DNA from: JADJOY01 sp046331705 [NCBI: bacterium]
Lineage (GTDB): Bacteria > JADJOY01
Direction: 5' to 3'
Length of the DNA: 21,033 bases
Assembly: GCA_046331705.1 (NCBI GenBank)
Contig: JAXLQJ010000088.1
Span: forward strand, 1 to 21,033
Below, piece after piece: positions 7,745 through 14,966 of this stretch. Each line of letters starts with the position of its first letter. Positions within the stretch are counted from its first letter, which is position 1. Both the position numbers and the translations under genes were made by a program. Below the pieces are notes generated by a model, which was not told the DNA's origin, ran no database searches, and worked only from the letters and a program-made list of their open reading frames with translations.

Positions 7745-8509
7745 TCACAGCACGTAGCCGGAATCGACGGATAGCTCGACTCCGGTGATGTGCTTCGCGT
7801 CGTCCGAGGCCAGGAACCGAATGGCGCGGGCGATGTCGTCCGCGTCGGCGAAACGCCCGCCCCCACTCTTCTCCATCGCGTCGAACGCGGCGGCCTCCGA
7901 GCCGGTCTTCGCCACCAGATCCTGGAAGAACGGCATGCCGAGCCACATCGGCGTCCTCACGCCCGCGGGGCTCACGGCGCACACGCGAACCTGGCTGTCG
8001 CCGTCTCGCAGCTCCTTGGCCGCCACGCGGACCAGCATGCCGAGCCCGGCTTTGCTCACCGAGTACGCGGCGGCGCCGGCGGCGGGGCGAATGCCCGACG
8101 CCGACCCCACCAGCACGATGACGCCCGCGCGCTCGCGCAGCGCGCGCGCTCCGTGCTTCACGGCGAGGAACGCGCCGTCGAGGTTGGTGCTCATCACACG
8201 TCGCCACTCGGCCAGCTCGGTGTCGTGGATGGGGCTGGCGGCGGAGATCCCCGCGCAGTGCACCAGCACGTCGAGCGGGCCGTGGCGCTGGGCAAGAAGC
8301 TCGAGCGCGCGCTCCCAATGCGACTCGGTGCGAACGTCGAGCGCACATGCGCTGACGGTCGAAGGGTCGGAGACCTCGGCGGCAACGGCCTGAGCCGCGA
8401 GCGGATCGAGATCGGCGCACAGCACGCGCGCGCCGTCGGCGGCGAAGAGCCGCGCCGTGGCGGCGCCGATTCCCGACCCCGCTCCAGTGACGAGGACGTT
8501 GGCCGTCAT
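7745..8509 (-). CDS. SDR family NAD(P)-dependent oxidoreductase
   Basis: A 254-residue classical short-chain dehydrogenase/reductase. The Rossmann dinucleotide motif is TGAGSGIG near the N-terminus; the acidic residue after strand 2 (LCADLD) favours NAD(H). The usual NNAG is HCAG here. Catalytic Ser is in VLVGSASG and the YxxxK pair is in AAYSVSKAG; the C-terminal ITGVELSVDSGYVL is typical of this family. The open frame runs upstream to 8692, but the ATG at 8509 is chosen because the Rossmann strand begins four residues later; its ribosome site is weak. The gene converges on the acyl-CoA dehydrogenase and may act on a hydroxyacyl or alcohol intermediate, but the substrate cannot be read from sequence. 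Confidence 0.92.
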   Translation of the reverse strand: MTANVLVTGAGSGIGAATARLFAADGARVLCADLDPLAAQAVAAEVSDPSTVSACALDVRTESHWERALELLAQRHGPLDVLVHCAGISAASPIHDTELAEWRRVMSTNLDGAFLAVKHGARALRERAGVIVLVGSASGIRPAAGAAAYSVSKAGLGMLVRVAAKELRDGDSQVRVCAVSPAGVRTPMWLGMPFFQDLVAKTGSEAAAFDAMEKSGGGRFADADDIARAIRFLASDDAKHITGVELSVDSGYVL

Positions 8510-8788
8510 GATCGCACCAGGAGTTCGCGGGCGCTGGCGACGCACCCGTGGCGAGTGTGCCGCGCCGATGCCCGTGCGCCTAGCAGAGAGGACTCGTGAA
8601 ATGGACTCCGCAGGTTCGGCCGTGATTTCATAGCCGTGACGCCGAGCGAGCCGATCGCCATCCCCGATCGACCGCACCCGAATCCTCGACATTCAGCCTC
8701 GCTTCCGACGTGCATCGAAGGGCGTCGGTTGGACGCGCCGAAGAACCGAGATCGCGCGGGTCCGTGCCGCGCCTGCAGGAGACATCCG
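8510..8788. promoter_or_regulatory. Divergent intergenic region between SDR and Omp28-like genes
   Basis: This 279-bp gap must hold the promoters for the leftward SDR gene and the rightward Omp28-like gene. The open frame through 8636-8788 encodes Arg/Pro-rich residues unlike a signal peptide, so it is treated as untranslated leader. No clear promoter or inverted repeat was found by eye. Confidence 0.35.
8777..8782 (+). promoter_or_regulatory. Strong ribosome binding site for a TTG start
   Basis: AGGAGA lies 6 bp before the TTG at 8789. It is one of the best Shine-Dalgarno matches in the window. It decides the start: the TTG yields a textbook signal peptide, while the internal ATG nine codons later has no such site. 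Confidence 0.75.
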
Positions 8789-10510
8789 TTGAAACCCCAT
8801 CACCGCTTCCGCTGGATGCTCTCCCCGTGGCTGACGATTCCGCTCTTGCTCGTCTGTGCGACTCCGCTGCGCGCCGCGGTGCTCCTGAGCCAGAACTTCG
8901 AGTCCGGCTCACCTCCCAGCGGCTGGACGCGAACCCAGACGGTCCCGTCCGTCGGTTGGGAATTCGGCACGGCGCTGGGCTCGACCTACTTTGCGATCGG
9001 ATCCCACACCCGCTACGCGGCGTCGAACGACGACGCGCACGACGACTCCACCCACAACGCCAACAAAGCCGACAAGGATCGGCTCATCACGCCGGAGGTC
9101 GATCTCACGCCCTATGCCGGCCTCACCGTGCTTCTCACCTTCGACTACGTCCAACCGTCGACCTACGGCTCGACGGGCGACGTCGAGTTCACGATCAACG
9201 GCGGTTCGTTCTGGACGACGATCACCACCGTCACGCCGTCGACGAACTGGACCCAAGCCACGGTTCCGCTCAGCGATCACACCGACGCCTCGACCCTACA
9301 GATCGCTTTTCGTCACAACGACCACGGAGGATGGGCCGACGGCTTCGCCATCGACAACGTGCTGATCCAGACGCTGGCGCGCGACGTCGAGCTCGCCGCG
9401 ATCACCAACCCCAGCCACGTGGTCCTCGGCAGCAACTCGATCCTCGCGCACGTGACCAACCGAGGAACCACGCCGGTCACATCCCTGGCCTTCTCGTACC
9501 GGGTGAACGGCGGTGGTGCGGTCAACGGCACGGTCAGCGGGCTCAACATTCCTGCGGGTCAGAGCGCCACGATCACGCACCCGATCCCCTACAACTTCGC
9601 GAGCTACGGCGACTACGCCGTCACGGCCACCGTGACCGGCGTGAACGGCCAATCCGACCTCAACTCGGCGAACGACCAGGCGTCCGCCACGATCTCGACT
9701 GCGTCGCAGCTCGCACGCAAGCGCGTCGTGCTCGAGCAGTACACGGGGGCGTGGTGCCAGTTCTGCCCGGATGGCACGGTGTACTGGAACGACGCCCGTG
9801 CCATGGCGCGGGAGGTGATCGGGGTTTCCGTGCACAACGCCGATGCGATGGACATCCCGGACGGCGACACCGTCACCAATGCGTTCGCCTTCTCTTTCCC
9901 CGAGGGGAGCGTCGACCGCCGCCTGTTACCAGACGAGCCCTCGGTCGCCTTCACCCGCGGGCAGTGGCTGAACCGAATCGCCGAGAGTCTCGCCGACACC
10001 TCGGCGGCCAAGGTGGAGATCACGAACGTCGGCTTCAACGCCGGCACCCGCCAGATCTCGGGCACGGTGTCGGTCGAGTTCTTCGGTGACGACAGCGGCG
10101 ATCTACGCCTCAACCTGTGGGTCTTGGAAGACGGCGTCGTGGGCGTCGGCAACGGATACGATCAGGCGAACTTCTACAACACCCAGGTCGGACACCCGTT
10201 CTACGGGGCGGGAAACCCGATCATCGGCTTCGTGCACGACGGCGTCGTTCGCGCGATGCTCGGCGGCGCCTGGGGCACGGCGGGTGTCATCCCCAACGGC
10301 GTGCAGCACGGCCACACCTATCAGCAGTCGTACCAGTACGTGCTGCCCGCGGGGTACGACTACCAGAAGATCCGCCTCGTGGGCGTGCTGCAACGCTACG
10401 GCGCGACCGCAACGGACCGGGAGATCGTCAACGCGATGCAAACCGGTCTCTTCGACATCTTCGCCGACGACTTCGAGGACGGAAACGTGAACGCGTGGTC
10501 GAACTACTGA
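8789..10510 (+). CDS. Secreted Omp28-like protein with jelly-roll and thioredoxin-like domains
   Basis: A 573-residue exported protein starting at TTG. Residues 1-29 are a signal peptide: a His/Arg-rich n-region, hydrophobic WLTIPLLLVCATP, and cleavage near PLRA-A. Residues 31-195 look like a choice-of-anchor J/MAM-type jelly roll (SQNFESGSPPSGW, ending GGWADGFAIDNVLI). Residues 205-305 resemble a CARDB-like adhesion domain (VVLGSNSILAHVTNRGTTPV). Residues 310-555 match the Omp28 type, a thioredoxin-like fold opening VVLEQYTGAWCQFCPDG with C323 and C326. The chain ends DDFEDGNVNAWSNY, echoing the FESG...W opening of the jelly roll. Omp28-like proteins are exported surface or outer-membrane proteins of uncertain function; the CxxC may be redox active. 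It is probably transcribed alone. Confidence 0.88.
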   Translation: MKPHHRFRWMLSPWLTIPLLLVCATPLRAAVLLSQNFESGSPPSGWTRTQTVPSVGWEFGTALGSTYFAIGSHTRYAASNDDAHDDSTHNANKADKDRLITPEVDLTPYAGLTVLLTFDYVQPSTYGSTGDVEFTINGGSFWTTITTVTPSTNWTQATVPLSDHTDASTLQIAFRHNDHGGWADGFAIDNVLIQTLARDVELAAITNPSHVVLGSNSILAHVTNRGTTPVTSLAFSYRVNGGGAVNGTVSGLNIPAGQSATITHPIPYNFASYGDYAVTATVTGVNGQSDLNSANDQASATISTASQLARKRVVLEQYTGAWCQFCPDGTVYWNDARAMAREVIGVSVHNADAMDIPDGDTVTNAFAFSFPEGSVDRRLLPDEPSVAFTRGQWLNRIAESLADTSAAKVEITNVGFNAGTRQISGTVSVEFFGDDSGDLRLNLWVLEDGVVGVGNGYDQANFYNTQVGHPFYGAGNPIIGFVHDGVVRAMLGGAWGTAGVIPNGVQHGHTYQQSYQYVLPAGYDYQKIRLVGVLQRYGATATDREIVNAMQTGLFDIFADDFEDGNVNAWSNY

Positions 10511-10567
10511 CCGCGGCGCTCCCGCCACGGTTTGCGGCTCGCGCCTCGCGGCGGTTAGGGTCGGAGC

Positions 10568-10601
10568 GCTGCGGTTTCGGGCTGGCCGTTGCCGCCGCAG
10601 C
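10568..10601 (+). other. Inverted repeat before the 10608 gene
   Basis: GCTGCGG and CCGCAGC form a 7-bp perfect stem around a 20-nt loop, ending 6 bp before the ATG at 10608. If formed in RNA it would cover the ribosome site of the next gene. It could instead belong to the 3' end of the Omp28-like transcript. Confidence 0.25.
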
Positions 10602-10607
10602 TCGTCC

Positions 10608-11009
10608 ATGACCCGCCACCGTCGATCGTCGTTCCCTCGCGTCCCGCTCGCGGGATTGCTGGCGCTGCTGGTTATCGCGTCGAGCGTACGCGCCGACGCC
10701 GGGTGGCGCGACTTCTCGAGGCAGGCCTCGAACGGCGGCGAGCTCACCGCCACCCGCGATCGCGACGACGCGCGCGCTACGGACTCGCTGCGCGCGGGCA
10801 CGACCTCGACCGAGCTCGCCTGCGAGGCGCTCCGCAACGCGCGCTCGCGTCACTCCCTCGACACCACGCACGCGCCGCCACCGGCGCGCGCCGATACCGC
10901 GAGCCACCACTCGGTGGCGCCCATCCGGCTCGCGGTCAGCACCGCGGGATCGGCCACCCTCACCCGCGCTTCGCCCGCCTCGCCCCGCGCACCACCGTTC
11001 GCCGACTGA
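10608..11009 (+). CDS. Small secreted hypothetical protein
   Basis: A 133-residue frame with a convincing signal peptide: MTRHRRSSFPR as basic n-region, PLAGLLALLVIASSV as hydrophobic core and a cleavage site near VRADA. The mature part of about 100 residues is rich in Arg, Ala, Ser and Thr, has a single cysteine (ELACEALR) and many His/Pro in its C-terminal half, and looks largely disordered. No family was recognised. Codon third positions are strongly G/C, as in neighbouring genes, which supports coding, but the ribosome site is weak. A perfect hairpin begins one base after the stop codon, consistent with a separate transcript. It lies between the Omp28-like gene and the peptide/HlyD pair and could be an exported partner of either, or a spurious frame. 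Confidence 0.5.
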   Translation: MTRHRRSSFPRVPLAGLLALLVIASSVRADAGWRDFSRQASNGGELTATRDRDDARATDSLRAGTTSTELACEALRNARSRHSLDTTHAPPPARADTASHHSVAPIRLAVSTAGSATLTRASPASPRAPPFAD

Positions 11010-11010
11010 G

Positions 11011-11029
11011 CCTGCGCCGCTCGCGCAGG
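11011..11029 (+). terminator. Stem-loop directly after the 10608-11009 gene
   Basis: CCTGCGC-cgctc-GCGCAGG is a perfect 7-bp stem with a 5-nt loop starting one base after the TGA at 11007-11009. Its placement suggests transcription termination or a protected mRNA 3' end, although no U-tract follows. Confidence 0.45.
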
Positions 11030-11047
11030 ACCTAGCTCGACGCCCGC

Positions 11048-11068
11048 CGCCGTGGAGGTTCCACGGCG
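11048..11068 (+). terminator. Perfect 9-bp hairpin in the leader before the 65-residue peptide gene
   Basis: CGCCGTGGA-ggt-TCCACGGCG is a perfect 9-bp stem with a 3-nt loop, 19 bp beyond the previous hairpin. It may be a second terminator for the upstream gene or a structured element in the leader of the peptide/HlyD operon. The rest of the 204-bp gap (11010-11213) shows no gene. Confidence 0.45.
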
Positions 11069-11203
11069 CCGGGTTCGCGTTCGCGCGGGCAGTCGGCCCG
11101 CACCAGCGCGACCTGGCGATCTCCGCATCGCGTCGTCGCAACCTCGGTGCGCGCGCGTTTCGCCGCCACCGATCCATCCACCCTCGACTCACACGACTGG
11201 CAC

Positions 11204-11208
11204 GAGGA
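11204..11208 (+). promoter_or_regulatory. Ribosome binding site of the 65-residue peptide gene
   Basis: GAGGA lies 5 bp before the ATG at 11214. It selects this start over the in-frame ATG at 11052, whose extra residues are Arg/Pro-rich and have no ribosome site. Confidence 0.65.
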
Positions 11209-11213
11209 AACCC

Positions 11214-11411
11214 ATGTCCACTCCCGAATCCAACCAGCACGATCTCGACGATCTCGAGACACCCACCCCAGCGGAAGCGACGGGCGCCCCCACTTCCAAC
11301 GGCGGCGGCGTGAAGGCATCGATGCGCGTCGCCGGGCTCGTCGCGCTCTCGACGGCCGCCGTGATCGTCCTCGGGAAGCTCGCCGAGCTTCTCGTCGGCC
11401 CGAGGCCGTGA
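11214..11411 (+). CDS. 65-residue peptide with acidic N-half and one hydrophobic helix
   Basis: The N-terminal half (1-32) is hydrophilic and acidic (NQHDLDDLE, then TPTPAEATGAPTS) and ends in three glycines at 30-32. The C-terminal half (33-65) is a hydrophobic, mildly basic segment (VKASMRVAGLVALSTAAVIV) finishing GKLAELLVGPRP. There is no cysteine and no ordinary signal peptide. Its TGA overlaps the GTG start of the next gene (GTGA at 11408-11411), implying translational coupling and a shared role. Two readings fit: a precursor peptide with a leader before the glycines and a helical core exported by the neighbour, or a single-pass inner-membrane accessory subunit of the HlyD-type protein. 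No family was recognised. Coding is supported by the good ribosome site and the tight overlap. Confidence 0.7.
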   Translation: MSTPESNQHDLDDLETPTPAEATGAPTSNGGGVKASMRVAGLVALSTAAVIVLGKLAELLVGPRP

Positions 11412-13729
11412 GCACGCGATCCACGAGACGCGCGTCCGCCGGGCCGCGTCTCCATCCCGACGTGGAGATCCTCCGCGTCGGTCCCCGATCGTTCCTGCTG
11501 CGCGATGCCCGAACCGCGCATTCGTTCCAGCTCGGCGCGGTGGAGCGCCAGATGCTGCGTGCGATCGAGGAGACCGAGACTCCCGCGGCCGCGGCACAGG
11601 CTTGCGCCCAAGCCACGGGCAGACCCGTCTCGGCGCACATGGTTCGAGAGCTCGTCGAGCAACTCCGCACGGCGGGGTTGCTCGATCTCGACGGCGCCAC
11701 CGAAGCCCTGGTCGCGCCCGCTCTCGCGCACGAGGACGGCGACGCGCGCGCCCGCTCTCCGTGGGTCGCGCGCTGGAACGCGCTCTTCGGCGTGGGCGCC
11801 ATCGCCTTCGGGTGGGCGATCCACCCCGCCACGGTCGCGGCCGTGGCCGTGCTCGGCGCGGTCGGCGCCACCGCGGTGGTGCGCGGTCTCGACCGCTACC
11901 TGAGCGAGCTGAGCACGCTCTTCGATCGCGTGCCGCTGGTGTTGCTGGCAGCGCTCTCGCTCGCGAAGACCTTCTTCTTGGTCAACGTGCCGCGCGAAGC
12001 CGCCGTGGGTGTCGCCTGCAGGAAACACGGAGTGTGGGTGCGCGGCTTCCGCATCCACTGGATCCTCGGGCTCGTTCCCTTCATCCACTGCGAGCTGGGT
12101 GACGGCGTGGCGCGCCTCGCGGGCAGGGCGAGATGGCTCACGCTGACTGCGGGCCTGGTGTGCCAGTCGGGGATCGCCGCCGTCGCCGCGATCGGCTGGG
12201 CGATGACCCATCCGCGCTCGGACCTGAGCACCTTCTGGCTCCTCCTCTTGCCGGCGTGCCTGGCGCACCTGGCGCTGCACGCGTTCGTCTTCCTGCGCTT
12301 CGACTGCTATCGACTGCTCTGTGCGGCCGTGGGCGACTGGCGGCTGCGCGAGCGCGCGCTCGCCGAGACGCACGCATGGCTGGGACGGCGAGTCTCACCC
12401 GAGCCGCTGACGCGCCGCGAGCGCACCTGGCTGCGAGCGTACGGCCTCGGCCACCACGTGTTCGTGTGGGGCGGCGGCGCAGCCCTGCTCGTCGCCGTGC
12501 TGGTGTGGCTCGAATCGCGCATGGGGCCGAACGGTCTGCTCGTGGCCTTGGCGATCGGGCTCTGGGGCTATCGCCGCGAGCTCGGCCGCTGGTTGGTCGG
12601 GACACTCCCGTGGCGGTGGCTGGAACGACGGATCGGCGCGCTCGCCACCCGAGCGTTCGCGTGTGCCGCCGCCGCTCTGATCGCGATCGCGGGCCTGCTC
12701 TGGCCCTATCCCCTCGAGGTATCCGGCCCGTGCCAAGTCGTGAGCAGCGACCTCGCCGCGGTCCGAGCGACCGTCGCCGGCAGCGTCGCCGAGGTGGCGG
12801 TGCGCACGGGCGATCACGTGGATCGAGGTGCCGTGCTGGTGCGCCTCGACGAACCACCGCTCGCGCGCGAGCTGGGTGAGGCGCGGGCGACGCTGGCCCA
12901 CGAACGGGCGCGGCTCGCTCGAGCCGAGGCCGGTCCGCGGGCGGAAGACCTCGCGGTGGCCGAGGCCGAGGCACGCAGCGCACGCGCCGATCTCGCGCTC
13001 GCCGAGAGCCGCCTCGCACGCGCCGAGCAGCTCGCGTCCGCGCGTGCCACCACGGATCGCGAGGTCGCCGAGACGCGACGTCGTCGCGAGGCCGCGCTTC
13101 ACGCCGCGCGCATCCAAGAGCTCGAGCTCGCGGCACTTCGCTCCGGCTCACGCCCGGAAACGGTCGCTGCGGCGCGCGCCGACGTGGAGCGCTGGGCGGT
13201 GCGCGTGGCGCAGCTCGAGGACCAAGCCGCGCGACTCACGATTCGCGCGCCACACGCGGGGCGGGTGGTGAGCACGGACGTGGAATCGCGCCTCGGTCAA
13301 CGCGCCGACCGCGGTGATCTGCTGGTCCGCCTCGAGCGCGACGATCCCTCCCTGGTGGAGGTCGCCGCCGCCGAGGAAGCCATCGTCCGCGTCGAGGACG
13401 GCATGCCCGCGACGATCCGGCTGGTGGGGCTCGACGGTCACGCGCTCGCCGGCCGCGTCGTCCACGTCGCCAGCGCCACCGAGTCCTTGGCGCGGATCCG
13501 CGTACCGCGCTATCGCACCGAGCGCGAGGCCTTCCGGGAGTCCGCGCACGGCGATCGAGCTGCGCGGCACGTGCGCGTGATCGTGCGCCTCGACGACTCC
13601 GCTCGCCTGCTCGGGCCCGGTCTCACGGGCTTCGCCCGCATCCACGTCGCCCCCGATCGGCTCTACGCGGCGCTCGGGCGCGCCGTGCTCGGCTATCTCC
13701 GGACCGACGTCTGGTCGTGGTTGCCGTGA
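11408..13729 (+). CDS. PqqD-like / degenerate M50 membrane / HlyD adaptor fusion protein
   Basis: A 773-residue protein starting at GTG 11408, overlapping the upstream stop. Residues 15-95 resemble a PqqD-like peptide-recognition fold (LHPDVEILRVG, FQLGAVERQMLRAI, ELVEQLRTAGLLDLDG). Residues 120-437 hold about seven membrane helices in the pattern of the M50-like 'putative peptide zinc metalloprotease' module. Where that family has HExxH, this protein reads REAAV (196-200, before GVACRKHGV), and C228 stands where an Asp ligand appears to be expected, so it is probably not a protease. From 438 on it is a HlyD-type adaptor: first lipoyl half (VRATVAGSVAEVAVRTGDHV), an Ala/Arg/Glu-rich coiled coil (about 481-600), second lipoyl half at 610 (LTIRAPHAGRVV) and a beta-barrel. 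It likely spans the envelope for export. No ABC transporter or outer-membrane channel is adjacent. Confidence 0.88.
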   Translation: MSTRSTRRASAGPRLHPDVEILRVGPRSFLLRDARTAHSFQLGAVERQMLRAIEETETPAAAAQACAQATGRPVSAHMVRELVEQLRTAGLLDLDGATEALVAPALAHEDGDARARSPWVARWNALFGVGAIAFGWAIHPATVAAVAVLGAVGATAVVRGLDRYLSELSTLFDRVPLVLLAALSLAKTFFLVNVPREAAVGVACRKHGVWVRGFRIHWILGLVPFIHCELGDGVARLAGRARWLTLTAGLVCQSGIAAVAAIGWAMTHPRSDLSTFWLLLLPACLAHLALHAFVFLRFDCYRLLCAAVGDWRLRERALAETHAWLGRRVSPEPLTRRERTWLRAYGLGHHVFVWGGGAALLVAVLVWLESRMGPNGLLVALAIGLWGYRRELGRWLVGTLPWRWLERRIGALATRAFACAAAALIAIAGLLWPYPLEVSGPCQVVSSDLAAVRATVAGSVAEVAVRTGDHVDRGAVLVRLDEPPLARELGEARATLAHERARLARAEAGPRAEDLAVAEAEARSARADLALAESRLARAEQLASARATTDREVAETRRRREAALHAARIQELELAALRSGSRPETVAAARADVERWAVRVAQLEDQAARLTIRAPHAGRVVSTDVESRLGQRADRGDLLVRLERDDPSLVEVAAAEEAIVRVEDGMPATIRLVGLDGHALAGRVVHVASATESLARIRVPRYRTEREAFRESAHGDRAARHVRVIVRLDDSARLLGPGLTGFARIHVAPDRLYAALGRAVLGYLRTDVWSWLP

Positions 13730-13743
13730 GTGGCGCGCGGCGC

Positions 13744-13777
13744 TCGCCAAGCGGAGCCGAGCGCTCACCGCTGGCGA
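13744..13777. terminator. Hairpin between convergent HlyD-fusion and FMN reductase genes
   Basis: TCGCCAAGCGG (13744-13754) pairs with CCGCTGGCGA (13768-13777) with one bulged A and a 13-nt loop. Further GC-rich pairing outside could extend the stem over most of the 63-bp gap between the two stop codons. A bidirectional terminator is plausible, though there is no U-tract. Confidence 0.45.
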
Positions 13778-13792
13778 ACGGCGCGCGAGCCA

Positions 13793-14392
13793 TCACACCT
13801 GCGATGGATCCGGTTCGTGGCGCACCGGCGGAAGGTAGCCGGGATCGACTCGGTACGCCTCGATCGCTCGCGCGAACGCGGTGAGCGCGCGCACGATGAC
13901 GGGTGCAGCGTCGGGATGCGCTGCAATCCCCTGCGCATCGAGGGTGGTGGAACGCAGCGAGACCGTGATCGAGGCCTCGTCCACGAGTCGGCACGACATC
14001 GTCCGCAAGGTCTCCACGAGGGAAGCCACGGCGTGGACCGAGGACGGTGACGCGTGGAAGATCGCGCACGGCTTGTGGGTGATCTCGCATCCTCCCACCA
14101 GCCAATCGAGCGCGTTCTTGAGCGATCCGGGCAGGCCGCGCGCGTACTCGGGCGTCGAGAAGAGCAGGCCGTCGGCGCCGTGGACCGCTCGACGGAGGCG
14201 ATCCACCGCCGGCCAATCGTCGCGTTCGCGATCGGGGTTGAAGTGCGGCAGCTCACCCAGCTCGTCGTAGCGCTCGATCGTCATCCCTGCGGGCGCCAGC
14301 AACGCCGCCGCTTCGAGAAGCGCGGTGTTCGAGGACGCGCGGCGCAAGCTGCCCGAGATCGCGAGCACGCGCAGCGGCGGGGCGTCATTCAT
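13793..14392 (-). CDS. NAD(P)H-dependent FMN reductase / flavodoxin-like oxidoreductase
   Basis: A 199-residue flavodoxin-fold protein. LRVLAISGSLRRASSNTALL carries the FMN phosphate-binding loop, and STPEYARGLPGSLKNALDWL is the signature of the NADPH-dependent FMN reductase family (quinone, azo-dye and chromate reductases, ArsH relatives). Such enzymes pass hydride from NAD(P)H via FMN to quinones or xenobiotics, or supply reduced flavin. The ATG at 14392 is chosen because it overlaps the upstream stop as ATGAATGA, a coupling arrangement; an in-frame GTG at 14416 would add eight residues. It follows an unknown membrane-protein gene in a two-gene operon. A link to the nearby LLM oxidoreductase gene through flavin supply is possible but not shown. 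Confidence 0.9.
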   Translation of the reverse strand: MNDAPPLRVLAISGSLRRASSNTALLEAAALLAPAGMTIERYDELGELPHFNPDRERDDWPAVDRLRRAVHGADGLLFSTPEYARGLPGSLKNALDWLVGGCEITHKPCAIFHASPSSVHAVASLVETLRTMSCRLVDEASITVSLRSTTLDAQGIAAHPDAAPVIVRALTAFARAIEAYRVDPGYLPPVRHEPDPSQV

Positions 14393-14819
14393 CGCCGGGC
14401 TGCCAGGGGCGCTCACGTCGTCGCCGCGCGTGGCGGTGAACGCCGTCGGCGATCAGCGGCGCCAGCGCGAGCACCGTCATGCCGATCGGCAGCAAGCCGC
14501 CGTGGGCGAGGTCGTAATCCGCCAGGATCCGTTCCCAGGGCTGTTTCGCCACCCAGCGCCCGAACGTGATCTCGAAGGTGAGCATTCCCACGAGCCACGC
14601 CGCACCGACACGCAGCAGCTCGCGTGTCGAGCGCGCGCCGATCCAGCGAATCGAGGCGTAGGCGATCGCGAGGATCAACGCCGATCCGGTGAAGACCGCG
14701 ATCTGCCGCGCGCGAACGTCGCCGACGCGCGGCGCGAGCAACAGCGTCCGCGCGATGCCGTGCGCGGTCTCGGCAACCACCAGGCCGAGCCAAACGGTGG
14801 CGACACGCCTCCAGCGCAC
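14385..14819 (-). CDS. Four-helix membrane protein of unknown function
   Basis: A 144-residue inner-membrane protein with about four hydrophobic segments: VATVWLGLVVAETAHGIA, AVFTGSALILAIAYASI, LRVGAAWLVGMLTFEI and GLLPIGMTVLALAPLIA. Polar residues sit in or near the helices (AETAHGIAR, PRVGDVRARQ, FEITFGRW), which hints at a ligand- or cofactor-binding membrane protein. The tail is very basic (HRHARRRRERP). No named family was recognised. The frame extends to 14903, but the GTG at 14819 has GGAGG 7 bp upstream (14827-14831), and the extra upstream residues look non-coding. Its stop overlaps the ATG of the FMN reductase gene, so the two are probably made together. Confidence 0.72.
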   Translation of the reverse strand: MRWRRVATVWLGLVVAETAHGIARTLLLAPRVGDVRARQIAVFTGSALILAIAYASIRWIGARSTRELLRVGAAWLVGMLTFEITFGRWVAKQPWERILADYDLAHGGLLPIGMTVLALAPLIADGVHRHARRRRERPWQPGDE

Positions 14820-14966
14820 GCTCAAGCCTCCGCCATGCGCGGTGCAACCCGATCCACGTCCCGTCCCGACCTGCGCGCGTGCTTGAAACGGATGCGCGCG
14901 CAACCCGACGGAAGGTAGGAGAGAACCGCGACACCGCGCCCCCGCGCGGCGAGAGGGACGATACCC
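14820..14966. promoter_or_regulatory. Divergent intergenic region between two membrane-protein genes
   Basis: This 147-bp gap separates two divergent starts and should hold both promoters. The GGAGG of the leftward gene is at 14827-14831 (minus strand), and GAGAGGGA lies before the rightward ATG. No operator-like repeat was seen. Confidence 0.35.

Noticed and set aside
8789-8875. Possible lipobox (LLVC) in the Omp28-like signal peptide
   Set aside because: Val at the -1 position does not fit a lipobox, and a good signal peptidase I site follows at PLRA-A.
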